Assembly: GCF_000741695.1 (NCBI RefSeq)
Contig: NZ_JGZK01000005.1
Span: 1-64,000, forward strand
Source: Bifidobacterium reuteri DSM 23975
Lineage (GTDB): Bacteria > Actinomycetota > Actinomycetes > Actinomycetales > Bifidobacteriaceae
Reading direction: 5' to 3'
DNA: 64,000 bases
Each line of letters opens with the position of its first letter. Positions within the stretch are counted from its first letter, which is position 1. Made by a program: the position numbers and the translations under genes. This document shows positions 56,548 through 63,520 of this stretch, piece by piece. Under the pieces are notes generated by a model. That model made no database searches, had not been told where the DNA came from, and saw nothing but the letters and a program-made list of their open reading frames with translations.

Positions 56548-57683
56548 CCGGACGTACGGTCAGCTCTTCCGGAGCCGGTGCCTCCCGCGCAGCCAGTGCC
56601 TCCAGTGAATCCCGTGGATCCCATGAATCTCGTGAATCACAAGGAGAGCGGCGCAAGGCGCGTCGTGTAGTGGAATCCGCCGTGCACTCGGATGCCCAGC
56701 CCCGCGTCCGCTCCAGTGTGAGCGAAGAGAGGCAGGGGAAGAGCCGTCATCCTCGCAAACGGCGGTCGGTGACCTCCAGGACGGAGCCGGTGCAGCAGAG
56801 CCCCACCGACATGACGGTGGCCAAAGGCAAGGCCGGCGCGTTCGTTGACGCCAGGGCCCTGCGCAGTGAGGACTATGTCGCCGAAACCCTGCATCAGACC
56901 TCAGGGCCCATTGGAGTGGCGACACGTCCGAAGGTGGTGGATTTCACGGCACGCGCCAGGGAGCGTAGAAAAGCGAACGCCCGTGTCATCGTCATACGCT
57001 CTGCAGTGGCCGTGCTGGCTGCCGCTCTTCTGGGTGCGCTGATCTGGTTGCTGCTGTTCTCTCCGGTGTTTCGGCTGGAGTCAAGCGCCATCAGCGTATC
57101 CGGCGCCAACGAGTGGGTGAGCGCCTCGACCATCCATAGCATAGCGGACAAGCAGGCAGGCAAATCCCTGTTCCTGGTATCCTCCGATGAGGTCTCCAAG
57201 CAGCTGAAAGCCATTCCCGGCGTCAGCGAGGCGAAGATCTCCAAGCATTTCCCGAAATCGCTGAGTGTGGACATCAAAGCGCAAAAGCCTGCCGCCATGC
57301 TCAAAAGCGGTGATACGTTGACCGCCGTGGATGCCCAGGCGCGAGTGCTCAACTCGGTGCAGGACGCGAACGTCAACGGCATTCCGGTCATTGAGGTCAA
57401 GAACGTGCAGGAAAGCCTCGACAGCCGCTCTGTCAAGGGTGCGTTGACCATTCTGGCGGCATTGCCTGAATCGATGCGCAAACAGATCACCAAGGTCACG
57501 GTCGAAACCCAGGACTCGGTGACCACCACGCTCAATGACGGCGAGCATGTGATCGTATGGGGTGATTCCTCGCAGCTGAAACTCAAAATGGCTGAGGTGG
57601 ACAAGATTCTCAATGACCCCAATGTCATCGGTGATTATCGGCAGGTGGACGTATCCGCTCCCAGCCGTCCGATACTCAAATGA
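56544..57683 (+). CDS. ftsQ: FtsQ, division protein with POTRA domain
   Basis: A 379-residue single-pass membrane protein. A long, Ser/Arg-rich cytoplasmic part (1-147) precedes one helix (about 150-173), an outer POTRA domain (about 175-245, SPVFRLESSAISVSGANEW) and the FtsQ domain. It recruits FtsL, FtsB, FtsW and FtsI to the septum. ATG 56544 overlaps the murC stop (ATGA). It is the last gene of the dcw cluster here; ftsZ, which often follows ftsQ, is not next. Confidence 0.92.
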   Translation: MTGRTVSSSGAGASRAASASSESRGSHESRESQGERRKARRVVESAVHSDAQPRVRSSVSEERQGKSRHPRKRRSVTSRTEPVQQSPTDMTVAKGKAGAFVDARALRSEDYVAETLHQTSGPIGVATRPKVVDFTARARERRKANARVIVIRSAVAVLAAALLGALIWLLLFSPVFRLESSAISVSGANEWVSASTIHSIADKQAGKSLFLVSSDEVSKQLKAIPGVSEAKISKHFPKSLSVDIKAQKPAAMLKSGDTLTAVDAQARVLNSVQDANVNGIPVIEVKNVQESLDSRSVKGALTILAALPESMRKQITKVTVETQDSVTTTLNDGEHVIVWGDSSQLKLKMAEVDKILNDPNVIGDYRQVDVSAPSRPILK

Positions 57684-57806
57684 CGCGCTGCATTCCGATG
57701 CCGCCGGGCCGATGGGCATGGCGTGTCGCAATGGATTTGCGTTTGGTCGGACGAAGGGTTATCATGAAATGTCCGGCCAAGGCCGGCAAGTTTGATAATT
57801 CAATAT

Positions 57807-58203
57807 GGGGGCGATCGGTTTCGACGGTGACCTGTTCGCTGCAGGGAAGCGTGCCGAGAACGTCGGGTCCACTCGTGGATGACCCCGACAAAAGAATAAG
57901 TGCTAAATCTAACCGCACTGAGTTCGCTCTCGCTGCCTGAGCTTCGCGCCAGGATTAACCAGTGAGCAGCCGCTCCGTTCACTCCTCCTCGTCTTCGGGG
58001 GGAAGCTGAGCGTCGTTAAGAAGACTTGCTGATGCAGCTGAGCCTCAGGGCTGCATCGGGACTTTAACTGCGGATATGCTCGCCATCAGTCGTCTGCGAC
58101 ATCGATGGGGGCAGAAAAACCGCCGTACGGCCAGCAGACTACGCACGTAGAAGACTGCGGGCTCGGTCATCGGACCGGGGTTCAATTCCCCGCGCCTCCA
58201 CCA
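57807..58203 (+). ncRNA. ssrA: Transfer-messenger RNA (tmRNA)
   Basis: A 397-nt tmRNA that frees stalled ribosomes and tags the product for destruction. The 5' GGGGGCG pairs with CGCCTCC before the encoded ACCA end. GGTTCAATTCC near the 3' end is the T-loop. The tag frame at 57902-57940 reads AKSNRTEFALAA and stop, as expected for bifidobacteria. A GATAAT box (57794-57799) is 7 nt before the start. Prophage genes begin a short way beyond its 3' end, which is a common integration target. Confidence 0.96.
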
Positions 58204-58225
58204 ATCCGCTTCGGCGGAAACAAGA

Positions 58226-58267
58226 CGCTTTCCCTTACGGCAGTAGGGGAGAGCGGCTTTTCTGTTT
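58226..58267 (+). terminator. ssrA: ssrA terminator
   Basis: 13-bp stem (58226-58238 with 58243-58255, core CGCTTTCCCTTAC, two G-U pairs) followed by a T-rich tail CTTTTCTGTTTT, 22 nt after the tmRNA end. Confidence 0.85.
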
Positions 58268-58303
58268 TCACTGTCTTTCACCCGAAATCATTGGTTTTCC
58301 GAA

Positions 58304-58334
58304 AAAATGTGCCCAAAATGTGCCCAAAAATGTG
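58304..58334. repeat. Tandem 11-bp repeats, possible integrase arm sites
   Basis: AAAATGTGCCC occurs twice in tandem (58304-58314 and 58315-58325), with a broken third copy AAAAATGTGTG after it. They lie about 100 bp inside the prophage from the ssrA end. Tyrosine integrases bind short direct repeats in the arms of attP at this distance, so these may be arm-type sites. Confidence 0.45.
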
Positions 58335-58376
58335 TGCGCACGCAGGCTGGAGAGAGGCCTGCCGGATACGCGAAGA

Positions 58377-58409
58377 CCGCCCCGTCCTCCACAAAGGAGA
58401 GCGGGGCGG
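58377..58409 (-). terminator. Terminator of the prophage late operon
   Basis: CCGCCCCG (58377-58384) pairs with CGGGGCGG (58402-58409), and the inner TCCTCC/GGAGAG extends the stem. It lies 30 nt beyond the stop of the holin gene on the minus strand. The T-run is short. Confidence 0.55.
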
Positions 58410-58438
58410 CGTGTTAAAACAGGGTGCGGATTATTCCA

Positions 58439-58765
58439 CTAGGACCTGCTGGATGCGGCTTTGATGGCGCTGGCACCGATGATGGCACCGAGGAACAGGG
58501 TGACGGCGTTGACGCTGGTGGCGATCTGCCCGGCGAGGTCGCCCCAACCCCAGATGGGGCCAAGGGCGGCGACGAGCACGCTCAATGCGGGCAGGACGAC
58601 CAATGCCAGCCATTTGAGGATGTCGTACACGCGGGATGGGATGAGCCAGTCGGGCACGTTGTCGCCGTTCAGGTCGGAGGCCTTGTGGTCGGCGACGCCG
58701 GGCGTGTCCACCGGCTGCAGGTCGGCCTCCGTGTCCATGGTCGTTGTTTCGGGTGCTGCTGCCAT
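58439..58765 (-). CDS. Phage holin
   Basis: A 108-residue protein with an acidic start (1-40) and two predicted helices: about 50-70 (ILKWLALVVLPALSVLVAAL) and 78-100 (IATSVNAVTLFLGAIIGASA). SRVYDILKWLALVVLPAL is typical of the r1t/Dp-1 group of holins. It forms holes in the membrane to release or activate the endolysin at the end of the lytic cycle. A GGAGGTG site precedes ATG, and the gene follows the endolysin gene by 1 nt. Confidence 0.8.
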   Translation of the reverse strand: MAAAPETTTMDTEADLQPVDTPGVADHKASDLNGDNVPDWLIPSRVYDILKWLALVVLPALSVLVAALGPIWGWGDLAGQIATSVNAVTLFLGAIIGASAIKAASSRS

Positions 58766-58766
58766 G

Positions 58767-59678
58767 CTACTTCACCTCCTTGGTGTTGGCGAGTGTGATG
58801 CTGACGTCGGCCAGCGCCTTGTCGACGCTCGCCTTGACGGCGGCCACGATCTGGTCGGCCGGAGCTCCCACGTTCCTGGCGAGCGTCTCCAAGGCTGCGG
58901 TCTGAGCCTTCTCGTAGGCGAGGGTGCGCGCCTGCACGCGGTTCGTGACCTGCTGGGCGCGGACCCACCACGGGGCCTTGTTGTTCGCGTGGATGGTCTT
59001 GACCCCAGCCTGCGAGAGGACGTCCGCCTCCGCCGGCTCCCCAAGCGGGGTGAGACCGGTCTCGGGCGTCCAATAGTAGATGAGGCCTGTATCGTCGTTT
59101 CGTATCATCGCTGCTGCCATGTCATTGTCTCCTTCATTGGTGTCTGCGGTAGAGCTGTCTAGGGTGGTGTTGTTGGCCATGGCCACGTACCATTGGCGGG
59201 CGCGGCTCATGTACGCCGAGTTCTGCGAGCCCGCGATCGACGCGGGGCATTCGGTCGGGCTGAAATAGGAGTGCGGGAAAACGTTGACCATCCATGTGGG
59301 CGCGCCCAGACCGTACGCATGGCACAGGGCGGCGACCAGATGCGCGCCGTTGTCCAGTGTCGCGTCGCTGATGCGCCATGGGTTGTCGGAGATGTCCGCG
59401 TGCTCGATGCCGATGCTCGTGCAGTTGGCCTCGTAGTCGCCGGCATGCCAGGCGGTGTCCGTGTCCCAGACGAGCTGGCCGATCCGCCCGTCCGCCTGCA
59501 CCTGATAGTGGGCGGACGCCTCGCGTGACTGCCATACGTCGTAGCAGCCGCGGATGGTCAGGTTGGCCGCGTTGTGGTGCAGGACGATCTTGTCTATCCG
59601 GCGTCCCGCACGGCCGGGCGTGTAATGCGTGTTGAGGATCAGGTCCTCGTCCGCCGTCAGGGTCTTCCAGTCTTTCAC
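58767..59678 (-). CDS. Endolysin, N-acetylmuramoyl-L-alanine amidase
   Basis: A 303-residue lysin. The first 165 residues are an Amidase_2/PGRP-like zinc domain that cuts the bond between MurNAc and L-Ala; zinc ligands are H34 (IVLHHNAA), H136 and C144 (PHSYFSPTECP). The rest (about 190-303) is helical and rich in Ala and may bind the cell wall; it is not a known binding module to me. It starts at GTG 59678 after GAAAGGAAC. It lies directly before the holin gene. Confidence 0.88.
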   Translation of the reverse strand: MKDWKTLTADEDLILNTHYTPGRAGRRIDKIVLHHNAANLTIRGCYDVWQSREASAHYQVQADGRIGQLVWDTDTAWHAGDYEANCTSIGIEHADISDNPWRISDATLDNGAHLVAALCHAYGLGAPTWMVNVFPHSYFSPTECPASIAGSQNSAYMSRARQWYVAMANNTTLDSSTADTNEGDNDMAAAMIRNDDTGLIYYWTPETGLTPLGEPAEADVLSQAGVKTIHANNKAPWWVRAQQVTNRVQARTLAYEKAQTAALETLARNVGAPADQIVAAVKASVDKALADVSITLANTKEVK

Positions 59679-59703
59679 ATCAGGGTTCCTTTCAGGTATG
59701 GGT

Positions 59704-59736
59704 GAGCCCCGCAGGATGGTCGTCCGTGCGGGGCTC
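59704..59736. terminator. Hairpin between cassette B and the endolysin gene
   Basis: Perfect 10-bp inverted repeat GAGCCCCGCA/TGCGGGGCTC (59704-59713 with 59727-59736) just after the cassette B stop on the minus strand. There is no T-run, so it may be an attenuator or an RNA-stability element. Confidence 0.5.
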
Positions 59737-59746
59737 GGATAGTCGG

Positions 59747-60208
59747 CTATTTCGTTTTCACGAGCGTGGGCGTCAAATCCACGTCCACGGTCTGCTTGTT
59801 GGCGACGAACACGTTCACATCGTAGGCTCCGGCCTCCAACTTGCCGGTCTTGGGTGCGCCGTCAGACGGGCCGCTGATGATCGAGTCATCGCCGCCGGTA
59901 ATTCTCATGCGGACGCCGTATGTCCAGCCCTTGCCGTTCGTGCAGGCGAGCGTGTACGTGCCCGCCTCCAAGGTGACGTCGGCTTCTATTTGCGTCCATG
60001 CGGTGCTGGTGCCTTTCACGTGGATGCTGCCGGGCAGTGCGCCTTGGCTGAACGTGATGCCGTTCACGGTGGTGGGCAGTTGATTGTCCATGATGGGGAA
60101 CAGTCCTGCCGGGGCCACGCGTACGGGCACGCTTTTGGTTACGGTGCCTGCGGTGATGTCGAGGCTGGTGGTGCCGGTCTTGAGGCCGGTGACTGATAAT
60201 GCTCCCAT
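59747..60208 (-). CDS. Tail-tip/receptor-binding-like cassette B
   Basis: A 153-residue phage protein. The first 33 residues, with LSVTGLKTGTTSLDITAGTV and SVPVRVAP, match the second half of a Big_2 Ig-like domain. The rest is a beta-rich domain with GSIHVKGTSTAWT and LEAGTYTLACTNGKG that could bind sugars. It is a paralogue of the next gene (60262), which shares the start, the HVKGTST motif and the overall plan. A strong AAAGGAGG site precedes ATG. Its place before the lysis genes suggests a host-binding or decoration role; this is inference. Confidence 0.65.
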   Translation of the reverse strand: MGALSVTGLKTGTTSLDITAGTVTKSVPVRVAPAGLFPIMDNQLPTTVNGITFSQGALPGSIHVKGTSTAWTQIEADVTLEAGTYTLACTNGKGWTYGVRMRITGGDDSIISGPSDGAPKTGKLEAGAYDVNVFVANKQTVDVDLTPTLVKTK

Positions 60209-60233
60209 ATGAGGGGCCTCCTTTGTGGATTGT

Positions 60234-60258
60234 GGAAGCCCCTCGAGCGGGGGCTTCC
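60234..60258. terminator. Hairpin between cassettes A and B
   Basis: Perfect 9-bp inverted repeat GGAAGCCCC/GGGGCTTCC (60234-60242 with 60250-60258), 4 nt after the cassette A stop on the minus strand. It could reduce transcription into cassette B. Confidence 0.5.
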
Positions 60259-60261
60259 GGT

Positions 60262-60792
60262 TTATGCGTATGGCTTGTACGCGTGTGCTTCGCTACCGGT
60301 TTCCAACATCGGATACACCGTCGCGTCAACAGGCCCACCGTTTTTCGCTCCGACCTTGCACTGGTACGTACTGTTTTCCGGTACCGTGAACGTGGAAGTC
60401 AGATTGGTGATAGAGGTGTCAATCACAATGTATTCGGTTTTGTCGCCTGTGGTGACGGATACGAATATGATGATTCCGGCGGGTAGGTTCGCGGTGGACA
60501 GCGTGTATTGTCCCGCTGGCAACGGTGTCTCACCTATACTGCCACGATCGGTACGCCCGGTTGACGAGGTGCTGGTGCCTTTCACGTGGATGCCGCCGTC
60601 AGCGGCAACCGTAAACGTCACACCATCCTGTGTACCGTTGGGTATCCTCAACCACATGTTCTTGATCGGTGGCAGCACGTGCACCGGAATGGTCTTCGAC
60701 ACGGTTCCGGCTTGGATGGTCAGACTGGTGTCACCTGCGGTCAGGCCGGTGACGCTGACCCCCCCCCTAAACGCTTCTGTTGTTGTTGGCAT
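60262..60792 (-). CDS. Tail-tip/receptor-binding-like cassette A with a poly-G tract
   Basis: A 176-residue phage protein. Codons 9-12 are built from a run of nine G (60759-60767 on the plus strand as C), giving Phe-Arg-Gly-Gly-Val. A change of one base would shift the frame at residue 9. After it comes VSVTGLTAGDTSLTIQAGTV, the second half of a Big_2 Ig-like fold, then a beta-rich domain with GGIHVKGTSTSS and LPAGQYTLSTANLPAG. Paralogue of cassette B. AAGGAG precedes ATG by 7 nt. The tail HAYKPYA resembles the ends of phage carbohydrate-binding modules. Probably a host-binding part of the tail tip. Confidence 0.65.
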   Translation of the reverse strand: MPTTTEAFRGGVSVTGLTAGDTSLTIQAGTVSKTIPVHVLPPIKNMWLRIPNGTQDGVTFTVAADGGIHVKGTSTSSTGRTDRGSIGETPLPAGQYTLSTANLPAGIIIFVSVTTGDKTEYIVIDTSITNLTSTFTVPENSTYQCKVGAKNGGPVDATVYPMLETGSEAHAYKPYA

Positions 60793-60803
60793 GATATTGC
60801 TCC

Positions 60804-61652
60804 TTACTGTTGTTTGACTGATGCGATACTCGAATCTTTGACCGTGGCCGTAAACTCCTGCGGCGCATAATCCGGTTGGACGCCCACCTGTATGCTCCGG
60901 GTTTCGCCCGCCCTGAGCGTGAGACTGTCGGGCGTGACCGTCACACCGGTGGGAACCGGCTGGCCGGACGAGGCTATCTTCGTGTCACGGATGCTGGCGG
61001 TGAACTCCTGCGACACGTAGTCGGGCAGGACATTGACCGTAATATTCTGTGCTTCGCCCACACGCAGGGTAAGGGACTCCACGCCGGTGCGGATGCCGGT
61101 GGGCACGGGCTCGCCCACACGCGCCACACCCGTATCCTTGACCGTAGCCGTATATTCCTGTGAGGCTCCGGCAGGCAGGATGTTCGCGCGCACGTTCACC
61201 GCCTCGCCGACACGCAACGTGACAGCGGTGACCGGTTTGCCGGCCTCGTCCAGCAGGGTCACGGATTCGGGCGCGTACGCGGCGGACACGCTCAACGCGG
61301 CCGACGTGAAACCGCCCATCGTCGCGGTGACCAGCGCGGTGCCGCCATGCCTCCACGTGACCGTGTTCCCGGATATGGTGGCGACCGACGTGTCAAGGCT
61401 CGTGAACCGGACGCCACTGGTCGTGACCTCGCCCGTATGCCCGTCCGCGTACGTGGCGCGCGCAGCCAACCGAATCGAACCGTTGACCGGCAGGCTCGTG
61501 GGCGCGGGCGTGCCGTCCTCGTTGAGGATCTCCACGCCGGTCACCGTGTCGGCGGGCGTGCCCCACAGTTTCCGCCCGTCCAGCAAAGCGTTCCACGTGA
61601 CCCCGTTCCTGAGGGGTTTGGCCAGTTTGCGGCCGTTGAGGAGGATGCTCAT
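60804..61652 (-). CDS. Phage tail protein with Ig-like repeats
   Basis: A 282-residue protein. After a short start (SILLNGRKLAKPLRNGVTW) there is one Big_2-like Ig domain, then three copies of a repeat of about 48 residues, each with LR(V/A)GE, a QE(Y/F)TA segment and a (V/I)A end: TLRVGEAVNVRANILP, TLRVGEAQNITVNVLP and TLRAGETRSIQVGVQP. The last copy stops at SSIASVKQQ, about where a Big_2 fold would go on with the VTGL strand, which instead starts the next two genes. Ig-like repeats are common on phage tails and help bind cell-surface sugars. Confidence 0.7.
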   Translation of the reverse strand: MSILLNGRKLAKPLRNGVTWNALLDGRKLWGTPADTVTGVEILNEDGTPAPTSLPVNGSIRLAARATYADGHTGEVTTSGVRFTSLDTSVATISGNTVTWRHGGTALVTATMGGFTSAALSVSAAYAPESVTLLDEAGKPVTAVTLRVGEAVNVRANILPAGASQEYTATVKDTGVARVGEPVPTGIRTGVESLTLRVGEAQNITVNVLPDYVSQEFTASIRDTKIASSGQPVPTGVTVTPDSLTLRAGETRSIQVGVQPDYAPQEFTATVKDSSIASVKQQ

Positions 61653-61658
61653 ACGGCA

Positions 61659-62459
61659 TCACTCCCCGACAGCGGGCTTGGACTGTCCGCCCGTCTCACC
61701 CGACTGCACGGCATCCTTATCGGACTCCGTGGCGTCCTTGCCGGTTTCCGTGGACTCGGCCTTGTTGGCGTCCGCCGCCTTGTCCTGCACCTGCTGCACC
61801 GCAGCGTCGATGGCCCTGAACGCCTCACTGGTCTTCGCCGTGATCGACGCGCGCGCATTGGCCGCATCCACGGTCACGGTCCTCGCCGCATTGGCCGCAT
61901 CCGACACGACCGACGCGTCCGACACCGCCCGCGAATGCAACGCGGACGTCATGGTGGCGCTCGTCAACGCCTGCGCCTGCAACTGCTCCAGGGAGGCGAC
62001 CAACGCGGTGGCCTTCGACCGGGTCGTGTTCTCGGGATACCAGACCAGATAATCCGGGTACTTCGCGCTCAACGCCTCCGCCTCCTCGAGCGACGAGGCT
62101 GGCGGAAGCATCTTCACCGGCTGCACGCTGCCCATCACGGCAGGCAACAAGGTGGACGGGTCCACATCCACCAAGTCCGCGTACTCAACCGTGGACGTGG
62201 AATCCGGCACCTCCACATAACGGTCGTATGCCGTGGCGGTTCCGGGCAGTTCGATCACATGCCAGACGAATCGTCCGTTCGTGGGCTGCAGGTCGACGGT
62301 GGCGGTGCCGTCGTCCGCGAGGGTGACCTCGAAGGGCTCTCGGGTGATGACGTTCTTCACGGAGTCGATGTGTCGGCGCGGGATGAACCTGATCTGCCCT
62401 GTGACCGGCGTCAGCCCCTCGTCCGTGGTCTTCTTCATGCTGATGTGGATTCTTGTCAT
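61659..62459 (-). CDS. Phage tail/baseplate protein with coiled-coil tail
   Basis: A 266-residue protein. The first 130 residues look like a beta-rich upper-baseplate domain (RIHISMKKTTDEG, IRFIPRRHID, DGTATVDLQPTNGRFVWHV). About 135-266 is a helical, Ala/Asp/Lys-rich coiled coil. ATG 62459 has a GGAAAGG site and overlaps the previous gene's stop. Similar two-part proteins lie between the tail-associated genes and the receptor-binding genes in phages of Gram-positive hosts. No exact family is recognised. Confidence 0.65.
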   Translation of the reverse strand: MTRIHISMKKTTDEGLTPVTGQIRFIPRRHIDSVKNVITREPFEVTLADDGTATVDLQPTNGRFVWHVIELPGTATAYDRYVEVPDSTSTVEYADLVDVDPSTLLPAVMGSVQPVKMLPPASSLEEAEALSAKYPDYLVWYPENTTRSKATALVASLEQLQAQALTSATMTSALHSRAVSDASVVSDAANAARTVTVDAANARASITAKTSEAFRAIDAAVQQVQDKAADANKAESTETGKDATESDKDAVQSGETGGQSKPAVGE

Positions 62460-62827
62460 TGCTGTTCCTTTCCAATGTCGGGTGCCACGTGGGCTTCCTT
62501 GACGTCTTCGTATAAGGCTGAGATGATGCCGTTCTCGCCCAACGCCTCGTAGGCGTTGAACATGTCGCTCCACAATCGTTTCTGCTCGACCGGCATGTAT
62601 CCCCGGCCAGCGACCCACTTGTGGTGCAGGTTCACGAGATAGGCGCGCAGGATCATCTGCATGCCCCGTTTCAGCGCGGCGGTCTCCAACTCGTTACGCT
62701 GTTGACGTTCCGCCGCATCCTGTCTCATGTGCTTCAGTTGTCGCCACAACACGGTTGCGATCACGCCCAACAGGCCGGTGATCGTCCATTCCGCGATGGC
62801 GAGTATCAGATCATCCACTGGTTTCAT
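62456..62827 (-). CDS. Phage protein with one membrane helix
   Basis: A 123-residue protein with a helix near the start (about 8-28, ILAIAEWTITGLLGVIATVLW) followed by a charged, helical region (LKHMRQDAAERQQRNELET...). It resembles small membrane proteins of actinophages whose role is unknown. ATG 62827 is next to an AAAGGAG site (short spacing); GTG 62854 is another choice. It overlaps its downstream neighbour by 4 nt. Not a typical holin: one helix only. Confidence 0.6.
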   Translation of the reverse strand: MKPVDDLILAIAEWTITGLLGVIATVLWRQLKHMRQDAAERQQRNELETAALKRGMQMILRAYLVNLHHKWVAGRGYMPVEQKRLWSDMFNAYEALGENGIISALYEDVKEAHVAPDIGKEQQ

Positions 62828-62860
62828 ACGCTCCTTTGCCACGAGATTTTCCACGAGCAG

Positions 62861-63520
62861 TCATGTGAACTCCACGCCATCCGGTATCGGCATGCTGAAC
62901 CGTTGGCAGATGACACGATCACTGCTGCCGAGCCCACCCAGAAGTGTGATGCTCCCATCCGTGTTCCAATCGGCCTGCTTGCCCCAGTTGCCGCTGACGA
63001 CGGCGCCGACACAGCCCAGGCTTATCTTCCTGCTGGGTTTCGGTCCGCTCGAATACAGCCAGACCGGGAACCCCGCCGAAAGGTTGACCGTGGACTGGAA
63101 GCCGCTCAGATTGACATGCAGCAGTCGCGCGCCCCGGTTGACGATGATCTCGTTCGCGCCCCCATAGGCGTCGCCCTTGAAACTGTTCGTGTCCTGGAAC
63201 CTGAACTTTGCGTGTTGCATGGACGCTCCCGCGCCGGGTCGTGCGAGGACGCCGGTGACGAACGACTGCGTTCCGTATGTCTCGACGATGACGCGGTCGC
63301 CGGGGCCGCATCCGAGACAGTCCACGGTGATGGGGATGGCGTGGAGCGTGCCGCCGCCCACGGTCAGGTCTGCCGTATACCCGCCGGAGGTGAGGTCGAT
63401 GCTGACGACGGTAGCCCGTCGCAGCGAAAAGGAGGGGCCTGTGGGGGAGATGTTGCGGATGAGGTCGAGACCGAGACGCCGGCCCATGCTCCTCGCGTCT
63501 TCAAGCGCGTCAGAGGTCAT
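62861..63520 (-). CDS. Phage tail-associated protein
   Basis: A 219-residue beta-rich protein. Residues 35-95 (VVSIDLTSGGYTADLTVGG and CGPGDRVIVETYG) read like the OB-fold of baseplate hub or spike proteins. The second half has no clear family. ATG 63520 overlaps the stop of the upstream tail gene by 4 nt. Its place between the hub-like gene and the tail-tip genes supports a baseplate role. Confidence 0.65.
   Translation of the reverse strand: MTSDALEDARSMGRRLGLDLIRNISPTGPSFSLRRATVVSIDLTSGGYTADLTVGGGTLHAIPITVDCLGCGPGDRVIVETYGTQSFVTGVLARPGAGASMQHAKFRFQDTNSFKGDAYGGANEIIVNRGARLLHVNLSGFQSTVNLSAGFPVWLYSSGPKPSRKISLGCVGAVVSGNWGKQADWNTDGSITLLGGLGSSDRVICQRFSMPIPDGVEFT

Noticed and set aside
58170-58203. 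A separate tRNA gene ending in CCA
   Set aside because: The T-loop and CCA belong to the tRNA-like half of tmRNA; the 5' GGGGGCG partner is at 57807.
58304-58334. CRISPR array
   Set aside because: Repeats are only 11 bp and directly adjacent, without spacers. No other regular spaced repeats were found in the window.
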